Of a DNA stretch of 64,000 bases, positions 46,401-52,319 are shown piece after piece. Each line of letters begins with the position of its first letter. The stretch's first letter is position 1. The notes under the pieces were generated by a model that saw only the letters and a list, made by a program, of their open reading frames with translations, made no database searches and was not told the DNA's origin. The stretch spans positions 4,903,694 through 4,967,693 of the forward strand of contig CM033120.1 in NCBI GenBank assembly GCA_019321725.1. Reading direction: 5' to 3'. A program made the position numbers and the translations under genes. This stretch comes from Paulownia fortunei. Lineage: Eukaryota > Streptophyta > Magnoliopsida > Lamiales > Paulowniaceae.

Positions 46401-48940
46401 CTGTTTTTACAAGAACAAATTCTTTAAGAATTCATTTTTTTCATGATTGATTTTGCAAATATTAAGTCTAAAGAAACAAAAATAGGAGAAAAAAATTATG
46501 TTCGAGTAAAATTAGCCTGTTAATTCATTTTGACACGACCACAAAATTAGTTTGTAGCAATTCAACTGTTTAGAGTGAGGAGGTTCGAAGTGTGTTAAAG
46601 ACAAAAACAGATATGTTTAGAAGATGGCAAAAGAATAGAACTGCCAAAATTTTCAAGAAGTATCATTAAGCAAAATAGAAGCTCAGGGGCCGGTCAGAGA
46701 AGTAAAATCAGAAACATCTGACTTCATGACCTAGACATGAAACAAGGAGACTAAAGTGTACAGGTTAGCTAAAGTCAAAGAATAGAGACCTCACGGGGGC
46801 TAACTGCATAAAGGATTAATTATAAATGTCTTGGTGAAAGAGGAAGACCTCAGACTAAGGTGGAGGAGTTATTTTGATCAATCATTAACTGAAACACATA
46901 GGACTACTATTGGGTATAAAGAAGTCACTAACTTTAGTGAAGGTAGGAATTTGGTATTTGTTATTAACATTGTAACTGAGAAAGGAAATTCAGAGAATGG
47001 AGACCTCACGGGGACTAACTGCATAAAGGATTTATTATAAATGTCTTCGTGAAAGATGAAGACCTCAGACTAAGGTGGAAGAGTTATTTTGATCGATCAT
47101 TAACTGAAACACATAAGACTAGTATTGGGTATGAAGTAACTACCTTTAGTGAAGGTAGAATTTGGTATTTGTTATAAACAATGTAACAGTGAAAGAAACT
47201 CTAAAAGAGATGAATTTGGTAAAGTATCGAGTTATAATGGCATACATATTGAAGATACGAAGTGCCTAGGAGAAGTTGGAATTCTTTGGTAACCAAGTCA
47301 TGTAATAACATCATTTTAATCAACAAAATACCAGATGAATGGAGTATATTAGTCCCACCTACAAGAAAGAAAGACATTCAAAATTGTGCTAATTAGTGGT
47401 GCACTAAGTTAAAAACTTGCTCTATGAAGCTTTAAAAACGAATAATACGGTGACTCTTTATCGATTTCAAGAAACCAATTTGGGTTTATGCCTGGAACAT
47501 CAATGGTGTAGCCTATTTATCTGTTCAGAAGACTTATGAAGCAGTATATAAAAGAAAATAAAGACCTCTATATGAATCATTTATTTGTTGAAAGCTCATG
47601 ATAGAGTCCATAGAGATGTTTCGATCTGGAATATATATAAGAAAGGTATCAAAGGAGGCTATGTTGAAGCAATCAAGTGTGTGATGGGGTTATAAAAGGA
47701 GTAAGGGCAACTGCAGGAGAAACTAGTGAGTTTTTGATAACTGTTGGACTGCGTGAAGAGATTTAAGCCAATATTGTTTGTTTAGTAGCTCACAATGAAG
47801 CTGAAGGTGAAAATACAAGATGAGATCCTATGGTGCATCTTCTTGATATGGAATTCTCCTGACAGCCAAGACAAGCAGTCACTATTGCTGAAGTAGAGTT
47901 GTCGGGAAAGCATCTGAAAACTAAACTGTTCAAAATCAGTTGAAGTAAGATTGAGTGCATGGATTGCAATTTGAGACAAAGGAGGAGTACCTGTAAAGAT
48001 GCAGCGGAAATCAAAGGTTCAATCCTTAAGAAGAAAGGAGATTAACGAACATGATATACCTAACAAATTAAGGTTAGTGCACAAGATGGAGAAGCACCTC
48101 CAATGTTTGTAAATTACAATGATTACAATCTGTAGGACTGCAGTGATGTTGTACAGGACCAAGTGCTGGGTTATTCCATAATATCATCTAGTCAAATTAA
48201 GTGTATCAAAGATTAAAATGTTAAGATGGGTATCTGGAAAAACTAGAAAGGTTAGTGCGAGAAATAAGCCATTCATGTCAAAGTAGCACCTAGAAGAAGA
48301 TAATCTGCAGGAGAAAATTTGAGACTGTGATTTCCCCAAAGAAGATAAGCACATTCAATGAAGTGTATCTTGGAATATATATATAGTTAATATCCAATGC
48401 ACCTCAATTGTGATGTCCCCAATTACTGAAAGCTCATCGCTTGCAGCCACCATCAATGTGTAGCTCTCATCAACTCCAAGCTGAAGCTACAAAATCCAAA
48501 AAAATAAATAAATAAATAAGACAAAATGAAGTGAAGGACGACGTTTAGAAATTCTAAAATACCTGTTCGTTATCGGAGTGAACAATGACACTGAGCGTGT
48601 CAAGATCATAGTCAATTCCAGTACTGGGCAACTTAGAACTAGTGTGTTTGAAAATGATTCTTTTGTATCTGTCAAAGGCTTCAGAAACGATAAGAGAATG
48701 GCCACCATTTCCGCTGGTAACGAGCGACAGATTGGGGTCAACGGTGAGAGTTTGGTTGCCAAAAGTGTATTGCCAAGGCAAGGGCCAAACGTATGCGAGA
48801 GAGTCATCGCCGTCGCCATGATCGAGTTGTTGGTGTTGTTTAATGTCTAGATTCCGGGAACTGATAAGCAGTGATGGGGAGAAAAGTAGCAAAGCAAGGA
48901 GAAGACAGGAGTGAGGGTTCGAAGAATAAGGAAGATTCAT
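10252..48940 (-). CDS. HEXO1: beta-N-acetylhexosaminidase (GH20), HEXO1-type, 15 exons, 550 aa
   Basis: The enzyme removes terminal beta-linked GlcNAc/GalNAc, for example from N-glycans; HEXO1-type enzymes act in the vacuole. Exons (minus strand, 5' to 3'): 48940-48563, 48486-48403, 42828-42793, 42455-42344, 42241-42171, 42069-41939, 41215-41199, 40843-40795, 39842-39742, 36344-36285, 31139-31106, 29333-29235, 28999-28940, 28849-28599, 10421-10252. All introns are GT-AG and the sum, 1653 nt, is 551 codons with no stop. Features: signal peptide in residues 1 to about 27; N-terminal GH20b domain with [15 protein letters not shown]; catalytic HLGGDEV with Asp342-Glu343; C-terminal GPGSCYSQ. Several N-x-S/T sites fit a secretory-pathway protein. 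Odd points: Cys391 where the family has Trp (VNWEETF), Glu468 where GG is usual (LGGEVCMWGE), and an 18-kb last intron. The HEXO1 assignment rests on recalled family sequences. Confidence 0.92.
10422..11342. other. 3' end of HEXO intron 14, no element recognised
   Basis: AT-rich intronic sequence next to exon 15. No repeat or coding remnant recognised. Confidence 0.4.
11343..12069 (+). mobile_element. Ty1/copia fragment: LTR, primer site and partial gag
   Basis: A 250-bp LTR candidate (11343-11592) starts TGTGGAAAAT and ends AGCTTTCA. It is followed at once by TGGCATCAGAGC (11593-11604), a one-base variant of the initiator-Met primer site TGGTATCAGAGC. Gag starts at 11696 and reads [18 protein letters not shown], the usual copia gag opening, then breaks and continues in another frame ([18 protein letters not shown]) to about 12068. 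There gag is interrupted by an LTR of another copia family. Confidence 0.75.
12070..13140 (-). repeat. copia LTR, family L (copy a)
   Basis: About 1.07 kb rich in TTAATTAATT words. It aligns in reverse with 23517-24490 and in the same direction with 50580-51590. Just beyond its start (minus orientation, about 13140-13170) is a decayed polypurine tract related to ATTGGGAGATTAAT, so it reads as the 3' LTR of a minus-strand copia that landed in the gag fragment at 12069. Confidence 0.6.
13141..14189. other. internal or flanking sequence of the family L copia, non-coding
   Basis: Adjoins the LTR on its internal side, so part of it (to about 13790) is probably 3' internal non-coding copia DNA. 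13790-14189 shows nothing recognised. Confidence 0.35.
14190..14408 (+). repeat. 5' LTR of the nested copia
   Basis: 219 bp, partner at 20530-20753. Contains TTGTATATATTCGACCC as promoter-like core. Confidence 0.8.
14775..14895 (+). pseudogene. copia protease remnant, broken by plastid DNA
   Basis: Reads [19 protein letters not shown], clearly the copia WIxDSGAxDHM protease start with the catalytic Asp changed to Asn. After PSNRK the sequence switches to plastid ndhA. Related stretches recur at about 16765 and 17515. Confidence 0.7.
14896..15405 (+). pseudogene. ndhA: nuclear copy of plastid DNA: 3' part of ndhA and start of ndhI
   Basis: 14896-15258 matches the C-terminal part of ndhA exon 2 ([20 protein letters not shown], then [15 protein letters not shown] and MDQLL-type sequence in a shifted frame, ending LLSL and TAA at 15256-15258). 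NdhA is a membrane subunit of the plastid NDH complex. One G is missing from the plastid-type run GGGGG, which breaks the frame near 14998. After a short spacer, 15335-15405 resembles the start of ndhI (MFPMLT, then [10 protein letters not shown]). The gene order ndhA-ndhI is that of the chloroplast. Non-functional here. Confidence 0.85.
15406..16520. other. foreign block in the copia after ndhI, origin unclear
   Basis: AT-rich sequence unlike copia. It may be more organelle-derived DNA, rearranged, but I could not match it to a plastid gene by eye. Confidence 0.35.
16521..17995 (+). repeat. 734-bp tandem duplication inside the copia
   Basis: Unit 1 16521-17254, unit 2 17255-17995. Each starts TTTTTGAACTTTCCATATA, passes through a GAGCCACTTTGAGG block, a protease-like stretch and the gag-pre-integrase region ([20 protein letters not shown]), and ends ACAATTCT(A/G)ATGT(G/A)AG. 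The units differ by scattered substitutions and small indels, so the duplication is not recent. Confidence 0.85.
16740..18370 (+). pseudogene. copia protease / integrase remnants
   Basis: Protease [19 protein letters not shown] at about 16766 keeps the DSG triad. The gag-pre-integrase zone follows in both tandem units. The integrase core, about 18000-18370, is recognisable from [11 protein letters not shown] and [15 protein letters not shown] segments in broken frames. Confidence 0.7.
18377..18880 (+). pseudogene. copia integrase C-terminal / linker remnant
   Basis: Longest open piece of the element, 167 codons. [20 protein letters not shown] and [14 protein letters not shown] match the copia IN C-terminal region before the variable Ser/Pro/Thr linker. 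Confidence 0.75.
19080..20100 (+). pseudogene. copia reverse transcriptase remnant
   Basis: [30 protein letters not shown] and, in 19630-20085, [39 protein letters not shown]. Frame breaks and stops are frequent and the YVDD box is not preserved (a VYIDHHD-like sequence is at about 19622). Confidence 0.8.
20100..20529 (+). pseudogene. copia RNase H remnant with a local duplication
   Basis: [16 protein letters not shown], then [10 protein letters not shown] and a second [20 protein letters not shown] stretch of about 38 bp near 20293-20345 is imperfectly doubled (the DRTKHIEID region occurs twice). Confidence 0.65.
20530..20753 (+). repeat. 3' LTR of the nested copia
   Basis: 224 bp, partner of 14190-14408. 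Confidence 0.8.
20754..21910. other. intronic spacer, nothing recognised
   Basis: AT-rich intron 14 sequence between two copia elements. An 81-codon frame at 20923-21168 has no family features. Confidence 0.4.
21911..23516 (+). pseudogene. second copia RT-RNase H remnant, split by an insertion
   Basis: [22 protein letters not shown] at about 21935, the catalytic YVDDII at about 22097-22114 and [17 protein letters not shown]. The RNase H part runs to about 22835 ([12 protein letters not shown]) and resumes at about 23338 with [13 protein letters not shown]. About 500 bp of unrelated sequence lies between. A purine-rich AATTGGGAGATTAAT (about 23498) precedes the LTR at 23517. Confidence 0.8.
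22836..23337. mobile_element. unclassified ~500-bp insertion in the copia RNase H
   Basis: Interrupts copia coding sequence cleanly. It contains two imperfect copies of ACTCCAATGGAACTCTATCTC-like sequence at its left and a TATTTATAGTG near 23110. The size fits a solo LTR, but no terminal repeats were confirmed. Confidence 0.45.
23517..24490 (+). repeat. copia LTR, family L (copy b), 3' LTR
   Basis: Follows the polypurine tract of the preceding copia remnant. Its reverse complement aligns over almost its whole length with 12070-13140, including the TTAATTAATT-rich middle and the GACCCTAAGCCAATC end. This placement is what identifies family L as copia LTRs. Confidence 0.65.
24491..25885. other. 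intronic spacer, nothing recognised
   Basis: AT-rich sequence with no coding or terminal-repeat signal that I could support. Confidence 0.4.
25886..26948. mobile_element. long-arm foldback DNA element (Mutator-like type possible)
   Basis: The two halves are inverted copies. The left arm 25886-26345 opens GGTTAATAACATTTTGCCATC and contains TGGCAACTCACCACCTAAAC; the right arm 26555-26948 carries the same on the opposite strand (GTTTAGGTGGTGAGTTGCCA at about 26862). Similarity continues inward through TCTCCTTTTNTATTACTNATTC and a GTTGAATTATAAATT block, so the arms are about 400-450 bp around a loop of about 210 bp. No coding region. Target-site duplication not resolved because of flanking A-runs. 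Confidence 0.75.
26949..28598. other. 5' part of HEXO intron 14, no gene
   Basis: AT-rich. Contains a (TA)n tract at about 27551-27580 and a pyrimidine-rich stretch at about 28030-28110. No supported feature. Confidence 0.45.
28599..28849 (-). CDS. HEXO1: HEXO exon 14
   Basis: [19 protein letters not shown] through LDHLDVPWD and EVCMWGET to [10 protein letters not shown] plus one base. Donor GTATGTGT. If unspliced, the frame runs on for about 19 more codons to a stop at 28537. Confidence 0.93.
28940..28999 (-). CDS. HEXO1: HEXO exon 13
   Basis: First base C makes codon 391 TGC (Cys) where TGG is the family rule; then [12 protein letters not shown] to VVHN plus TG. Acceptor TTTTCCAG, donor GTGAGTGC. 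Confidence 0.92.
29235..29333 (-). CDS. HEXO1: HEXO exon 12
   Basis: [16 protein letters not shown] to LNWTPVN plus TG. Acceptor ATATGCAG, donor GTGAGCGC. The split codon continues in exon 13 as TG|C. Confidence 0.92.
29334..31105. other. HEXO intron 11, no element recognised
   Basis: 1.77 kb between exons 12 and 11. A short (GA)n tract lies at about 30154-30178. Nothing else supported. Confidence 0.5.
31106..31139 (-). CDS. HEXO1: HEXO exon 11
   Basis: 34 nt, [11 protein letters not shown] plus two bases of Trp. Acceptor TTCTGCAG, donor GTAAATCC. Contains an N-x-S/T-type glycosylation site. Confidence 0.9.
31639..31749 (-). repeat. left direct repeat (LTR-like) in intron 10
   Basis: About 111 bp matching 35414-35526 (shared GTTNTGCAA, ACAAAGACCTTATA, CTAAAGTTTAATCTGA and TTCAAAAAT). 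In minus orientation it would be part of a 3' LTR of the gypsy remains described at 34420-35440. Confidence 0.5.
31814..34045 (+). repeat. RNase H-containing duplicated segment, copy 2 (in HEXO intron 10)
   Basis: Second, more complete copy of 1-2126. It retains the 91-bp and 13-bp stretches missing from copy 1 and a TATA-like ACTATAAATAGGG near 32372. It lies inside HEXO intron 10, antisense to the gene. Confidence 0.85.
32725..33170 (+). pseudogene. RNase H-like (RVT_3) pseudogene, copy 2
   Basis: Opens [19 protein letters not shown], then [14 protein letters not shown]. After a frameshift near 32854 it shows a [17 protein letters not shown] segment and [11 protein letters not shown], and near 33050 [18 protein letters not shown]. 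These are the beta-strands and helices of an RVT_3-type RNase H, with the first catalytic Asp replaced by His. Broken by frameshifts and stops; not functional. Confidence 0.7.
34046..34419. other. intron 10 spacer, nothing recognised
   Basis: Open on both strands for 60-70 codons without family features. Confidence 0.35.
34420..35440 (-). pseudogene. gypsy gag / protease-linker remnant on the minus strand
   Basis: Read on the minus strand, about 35275-35226 gives [16 protein letters not shown] and then [13 protein letters not shown], the Retrotrans_gag pattern of plant chromovirus-type gypsy elements. Further on (34620-34430) a degenerate zinc-knuckle-like CAYPKHRS is followed by an acidic linker ending [13 protein letters not shown], typical of the gag-protease boundary. 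Broken by stops and by a copia LTR fragment at 34988-35049. Confidence 0.65.
34988..35049 (-). repeat. copia LTR fragment in the gypsy gag
   Basis: 62 bp. Its reverse complement (TGGGAAAGTATGAGCTG, then GATTAGGGTGTGATTTCTCA) matches the first part of the LTR at 14190 and 20530. Only the LTR 5' end is present. Confidence 0.75.
35414..35526 (-). repeat. right direct repeat (LTR-like) in intron 10
   Basis: Partner of 31639-31749, immediately upstream (minus orientation) of the gag remnant, as a 5' LTR should be. Followed by the (AAATA)n tract at 35522-35566. Confidence 0.5.
35522..35566. repeat. (AAATA)n / (AAAT)n microsatellite
   Basis: Four or five AAATA units running into AAAT units. Confidence 0.9.
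35567..36284. other. intron 10 sequence next to exon 10
   Basis: No element or gene recognised. Confidence 0.4.
36285..36344 (-). CDS. HEXO1: HEXO exon 10 (catalytic Asp-Glu)
   Basis: [20 protein letters not shown] plus one base. HLGGDE carries the Asp-Glu pair used in substrate-assisted GH20 catalysis. Acceptor TTTTGCAG, donor GTACAAAT. Confidence 0.93.
36345..37110. other. HEXO intron 9, part between exon 10 and the Mutator-like element
   Basis: No feature recognised. The last nine bases, TTAATCTTT at 37102-37110, are the left target-site duplication of the adjoining element. Confidence 0.45.
37469..37672. repeat. 102-bp tandem duplication inside the Mutator-like element
   Basis: Two near-identical units starting ATTGGTAGCTGG at 37469 and 37571. 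Only a few substitutions, so relatively young. Confidence 0.9.
37856..38205. repeat. polypurine tract (plus strand)
   Basis: About 350 bp almost only A and G, for example GAGAGTGAGGGAGAGAGAAG. It produces long Ser/Pro/Leu-rich open frames on the opposite strand that are composition artefacts. Confidence 0.8.
38666..39741. other. rest of HEXO intron 9
   Basis: Holds an imperfect duplication (about 38831-38890 and 38931-38985, sharing TTGATAAAACAA and TTATTAGGTTTCATT). Nothing else supported. Confidence 0.45.
39742..39842 (-). CDS. HEXO1: HEXO exon 9
   Basis: [19 protein letters not shown] to LISGILT plus one base. Acceptor GTATGCAG, donor GTCAAGAT. Confidence 0.92.
39843..40794. other. HEXO intron 8
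   Basis: 0.95 kb; no repeat or gene recognised. Confidence 0.5.
40795..40843 (-). CDS. HEXO1: HEXO exon 8
   Basis: [16 protein letters not shown] plus two bases of Trp; contains the DxPGHxxSW substrate-pocket motif. Acceptor TTATTTCAG, donor GTAAGGCT. Confidence 0.93.
40844..41198. other. HEXO intron 7
   Basis: 355 bp. Contains a small inverted pair TTGGAGGATTT (about 41032) and AAATCCTCCAA (about 41120), possibly a MITE scar. Confidence 0.4.
41199..41215 (-). CDS. HEXO1: HEXO exon 7 (17-nt microexon)
   Basis: Seventeen bases encoding the NFAKMRG stretch together with its flanking exons. Acceptor GTTGAAG, donor GTATGTTG. Phase (2 to 1) and protein content both require it between exons 6 and 8. 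Confidence 0.88.
41216..41938. other. HEXO intron 6
   Basis: 0.72 kb; nothing recognised. Confidence 0.5.
41939..42069 (-). CDS. HEXO1: HEXO exon 6
   Basis: [16 protein letters not shown] to DDASEIV plus two bases, with the conserved HWHxxD of GH20. Acceptor TTCAGTAG, donor GTAAGTTT. Confidence 0.93.
42171..42241 (-). CDS. HEXO1: HEXO exon 5
   Basis: Completes Asp, then [18 protein letters not shown] and SYAKL. This is the start of the GH20 catalytic barrel. Acceptor TTCTGCAG, donor GTAAGATA. Confidence 0.93.
42344..42455 (-). CDS. HEXO1: HEXO exon 4
   Basis: [12 protein letters not shown] to IYRGLLL plus one base; contains [10 protein letters not shown]. Acceptor TTGTCCAG, donor GTAAGTGG. 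Confidence 0.93.
42456..42792. other. HEXO intron 3
   Basis: 337 bp with a CT-rich stretch near 42602-42650; nothing else. Confidence 0.5.
42793..42828 (-). CDS. HEXO1: HEXO exon 3
   Basis: 36 nt, [12 protein letters not shown], after acceptor ACTGCAG and before donor GTATATTA. The GALRGLET(F/L)SQL junction with exon 4 is a family signature. Confidence 0.92.
44047..45613 (+). mobile_element. internally deleted copia with two ~205-bp LTRs
   Basis: LTRs 44047-44258 and 45405-45613 share AGAACTGATAAAGATAAG, TTTTTAGGAAGTTAGTTAT and a common end GTGTTTGCCT. Inside, a short gag-like start at about 44309 ([18 protein letters not shown]) is joined by deletion to the RT C-terminus. It sits in the second LINE-derived unit, so it came after the triplication or at least after that unit existed. 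Confidence 0.8.
44400..45223 (+). pseudogene. copia RT C-terminus and RNase H
   Basis: [55 protein letters not shown] (RNase H catalytic Asp region), [40 protein letters not shown] and [13 protein letters not shown]. The last stretch, 44869-45223, is open to the natural stop just before the purine tract TTGAGGGGGAGT. Frameshifts lie near 44670 and 44865. The best preserved copia coding piece in the window. Confidence 0.85.
46785..47205 (+). repeat. 215-bp tandem duplication in the LINE
   Basis: Unit 1 46785-46999 and unit 2 47000 to about 47205. Both carry GAGACCTCACGGGGNCTAAC and encode the LINE piece [20 protein letters not shown]. Confidence 0.85.
46815..48280 (+). pseudogene. RTE-like LINE reverse transcriptase remnant
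   Basis: [17 protein letters not shown] at about 46830, a PDEWS-type segment with IQNCAN at about 47330-47400, [11 protein letters not shown] near 47480, [16 protein letters not shown] sequence near 47600, [11 protein letters not shown] near 47940, [10 protein letters not shown] near 48050 and [18 protein letters not shown] near 48210. This is the order of RT and C-terminal parts in plant RTE-like LINEs. Many stops and shifts. Antisense to HEXO, ending about 120 bp from exon 2. Confidence 0.8.
48403..48486 (-). CDS. HEXO1: HEXO exon 2
   Basis: 28 codons, [13 protein letters not shown] to GDITIE. Acceptor TTTTGTAG, donor GTGCATTG, phase 0 at both ends. Confidence 0.92.
48563..48940 (-). CDS. 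HEXO1: HEXO exon 1 (start codon, signal peptide, GH20b N-terminus)
   Basis: Encodes residues 1-126. It starts [11 protein letters not shown], followed by a Leu-rich signal core, and ends VHSDNEQ before donor GTATTTT, phase 0. No nearer in-frame ATG gives a signal peptide of this kind. Confidence 0.92.
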
Positions 48941-49360
48941 TTTCTGCAGAGAATGGAGAGGATTGGGAGCAATACTGCTGTCTACTAATTAGCCACCAGT
49001 GTTTGTGTTGTTAAAACGTGGTTTTCGATGGGGCCACCCAACCACTGTTCTGAAACACTATTTGCGTTGGCACTTTACAAAGAGAAATGTGTTGTTTGGA
49101 GTCATTTTAGGAGAATCTTTTCCTTATCCAATAAAGGAAATGTGTTTGGCAAATGATATTTCAAGAAAATAAATTTTCATATTGAAATGTTTATTTATTT
49201 GTTTATTAATATGCATTTTGTTATTGTTTTATGCATTCATCTAAATTCATAACAACTTAAAAAAATAATTATATTTGATGTAGTTAAAGAATATAATTTG
49301 AATAGAAAATGAAAAATACATTTGAAAAAGGGCAAAAGAAAGATGCACTTAGAATAAAGA
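48941..49360 (-). promoter_or_regulatory. proximal upstream region of HEXO
   Basis: Region between the start codon and the tandem repeats; must hold the promoter and 5' UTR. No TATA box in a convincing position is seen, so initiation site and elements are not assigned. Confidence 0.35.
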
Positions 49361-50111
49361 GACAATGAGACCGAAGTGAGAGTAGAGGAGCCCATGTCAA
49401 CTTTAATTATAAGGCCATGAGACCAACCAAATCTTATGATGCATAAACAAATCCTTCAATACTTTAAAAGAGCATAGATATATTCATTTCAAATAATTGT
49501 GGCAATTTCAGTATATCATCATAATTCTTAGATAATTTTCAACTGAGCTTTAATTGTTAGAAATATATAAATACTTATACATATAATTATGAAAAAAATA
49601 CATCTTCTAAGACAATGAGACCGAAGTGAGAGTAGAGGAGCCCATGTCAACTTTAAATATAAGGCCATGAGACTAACCAAATCTTATGATGCATAAACAA
49701 ATCCTTCAATACTTTAAAAGAGCATAGATATATTCATTTCAAATAATTGTGGCAATTTCAGTATATCATCATAATTCTTAGATAATTTTCAACTGAGCTT
49801 TAATTGTTAGAAATATATAAATACTTATACATATAATTATGAAAAAAATACATCTTTTAAGACAATGAGACCGAAGTGAGAGTAGAGGAGCCCATGTCAA
49901 CTTTAAATATAAGGCCATAAGACCAACCAAATCTTATGATGCATAAACAAATCCTTCAATACTTTAAAAGAGCATAGATATATTCATTTCAAATAATTGT
50001 GGGCAATTTCAGTATATCATCATAATTCTTAGATAATTTTCAAATGAGCTTTAATTAATAGAAATATATAAATACTTAAACATATAATTATGAAAAAAAT
50101 ACATCTTCTAA
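49361..50111. repeat. 3 x 250-bp near-identical tandem repeats upstream of HEXO
   Basis: Units at 49361, 49611 and 49861, each starting GACAATGAGACCGAAGTGAG. Units 1 and 2 differ at only a few bases; unit 3 has one extra G and a few changes. Begins about 420 bp upstream of the HEXO start codon. Recent expansion. Confidence 0.95.
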
Positions 50112-50124
50112 AAAAATATTATTG

Positions 50125-50335
50125 ATAGGAAAATGAACTTGTTTAGGCTAGTGTGTATGACCCATTAGGTTCCCTAACAAACTAATAATATGTTCATAAC
50201 TCTTGTAACTTAATTAAAAATTAATATTATTCTAGTTGATTGGTTCAATTTGTTAATTCTCTTGTAATTAATTCTTTAATTCTAACAACCTGCCAATCAT
50301 AGTTAACGTGAGCAATATGTCATGAAGAGATTAGT
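50125..50335 (-). repeat. truncated copia LTR, family L (copy d)
   Basis: Matches about 51340-51530 (TAGGTTC, CATAACTCTTGT(A/G)ACTT, then the TTAATTA-rich stretch). Confidence 0.5.
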
Positions 50336-50579
50336 GGGTTCTCAAGATCATGGGATATTGAACGCAACAAAAATTTAAAATTTTAAAACTTACATCAAAT
50401 ACACACAATGAAGGTATACAAATTCTATGTGATTGATTGGTTATGGTTATATAACAAAAATTGATATCCTTTTAAATCAATCATAAGTTTCAGGGTTTTA
50501 TCAAAAATTATACTTGAAGCTTCTTGTTAATGAAGAGGACCTAGAAATAACTCAAGTCGTTAGATATCACGAACTCTTT

Positions 50580-51590
50580 AAATCTTTAAAAACCATGCAT
50601 AATAGATAGATTCGCCAAGATCCTCAAATGTTGATCCTCTAAGCGCGTATCCATACCCCGAATGCTCACTCATAATTAAGTCTATGCTAGTAGACTTTAA
50701 TTCAATAATTTTAGCCTAAGGTGTATGTGTGGGTTTACGGAATCAAATAAATCTCTATTGATTTTTGGGTGTTTAATTTAATTAATCGATCAAAGATTAG
50801 AAATTATGATGGAACAAAGAAAATAATTTTATTGGAGAAGAAGAGAGGGAGGGTCAATTTTAGCAAGCATCAGCTTGTAATTCAGCCCTTATGGGGTCTT
50901 AAATAGATCCCCATAATTCCATCATTATAGGATTCCTTTCCAAGTCAAACTTGGATTTTAAAAGGCAGTGAAAGAATTTAAAATGACAAGTCTTTGATTT
51001 AAATTTAAAACTTAATTTTCTAGTCAATCTTGAATTACTATCTATTAAATTCATCATAGGCTTCCAACAAGCTCACATCTAATGGACCTTGATCTAATTA
51101 AATTGGATCCAATTTAGTTAACCCAATCAATTAGATTGCTTTATCTAATGTATTATTGAGACCCATAATAATTAATTATCTTAAACAATTAATTATTTAT
51201 TTCATAATGAGCCACCTAATTTCATTATATTAATTTATTAGTTTAATTAATTTAACACTTGAATGAGTTAAACTCTATTTAATTAATCATGTTAATTAAA
51301 TTTAATCCAACTTTTGGTTTAATTACTTAGGCAAGAAGTTAGCTTGTTCGAGTTAGTATGTTATCCTTTAGGTTCATGCATATACTACTAGTAGACTCAC
51401 AACTCTTGTGACTTTGTTGAATAATTAATACTTTAATTATTCTTGATTAATTAATCATCTTACAATTAACACATTAATTCTAAGAACTTCACCAACTATG
51501 GTTAGAGTCTAACAACAAGCAAGGAAGACCTAAACATAATTGAAGGTGGCGAACTCTTCTAATTAAGAATATTGTGCAAGTTCGATATTA
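50580..51590 (-). repeat. copia LTR, family L (copy c), 3' LTR
   Basis: Aligns with 12070-13140 over about 1 kb and, reversed, with 23517-24490. On the internal side the reverse complement reads CATTGGGAGATTAGTTGACAG (about 51592-51612), a good copia polypurine tract. Confidence 0.65.
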
Positions 51591-51619
51591 CTGTCAACTA
51601 ATCTCCCAATGAAGCCTTG

Positions 51620-52319
51620 GAACCCTTCTTGACCTCACCATCTGCCTTAAGCTTTTTGTTCTTCATAGAGAATGTTTTTCCCTTTTATTTCTTAGACTAG
51701 GTAGGTAGTCTTTGATTGGGATGAAGACTCAATAAGCATAACAAGCTTGTCCTTTTCATGGTGGACTCAGTTGTTTAACAAGGTGAGGGAGACAAGACCT
51801 CCATCTTGTGCATGTTGAATTTAAACATAAAGGAGTCAGATGAGTTGATCCAAGTAGAGTTCGTTATTCATAACGACTCCTAAGGATTCGAGTCTTTTGA
51901 TGACGCCTATCATATTTAGTCTATATTCATGCACCGAAAAGCCCTTAGCCATAAGGTATCTAAAAAGATTTTTTGAAATAGGGTATCTTGGTTGCCTTGT
52001 ATGTTAACCATACAACTCTTATAGGTGAAGTAGGATATCGACAACATGTGCGATATCCCCATGGTGTCTCAGTAGCTCATTCGACATAGATGCTAATATA
52101 TAGCACACAACTTGCACATCATCATCAACTTGCTTACGATGTTTGGCAAACCCCTTATCAATGGCATCAGTTGGAGTTTTTGATGATAACATGACTTAGA
52201 GGATATAAGCCCTCTTTTTTGGATTCCAAGAAAATTTGAATGTTCCTTAACCAATCAACAAAATTGGGATCAGTGAGTTAATTAGTGTCCAAGATAGATG
52301 CAAGTGGAATTTTATCCAT
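51620..52319 (-). pseudogene. copia gag remnant (minus strand)
   Basis: From ATG at 52319 the minus strand reads MDKIPLASILDTN, LTDPNFVDWLRNIQIFL, VCYILASMSNELLRHH and later FSVHEYRLNMIGVIKRLE, the standard copia gag order. It is joined almost directly to the 3' LTR at 50580-51590, so pol has been deleted. Several stops. Confidence 0.8.

Larger units (their letters stand above)
43071..46814 (+). repeat. three LINE-derived tandem units of ~710-745 bp in HEXO intron 2
   Basis: Units: 43071-43794, 43795-46069 (split by a copia at 44047-45613) and 46070-46814. Each starts GGTGTTTGCAGCCTCCAGTTT, contains GATCTTCCAAGATCAA and ends GACCTCACGGGGGCTAA(C/T)TGCATAAAGG. The second half of each unit encodes the stretch before the RT of an RTE-like [24 protein letters not shown], then [17 protein letters not shown] sequence. 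Divergence between units is moderate. Confidence 0.85.

Noticed and set aside
47782..48014. Two overlapping minus-strand frames with an acceptor-like TTTACAG, as a possible extra HEXO exon
   Set aside because: The plus strand here reads as LINE RT ([17 protein letters not shown]), and the HEXO reading frame needs no exon between exons 2 and 3.
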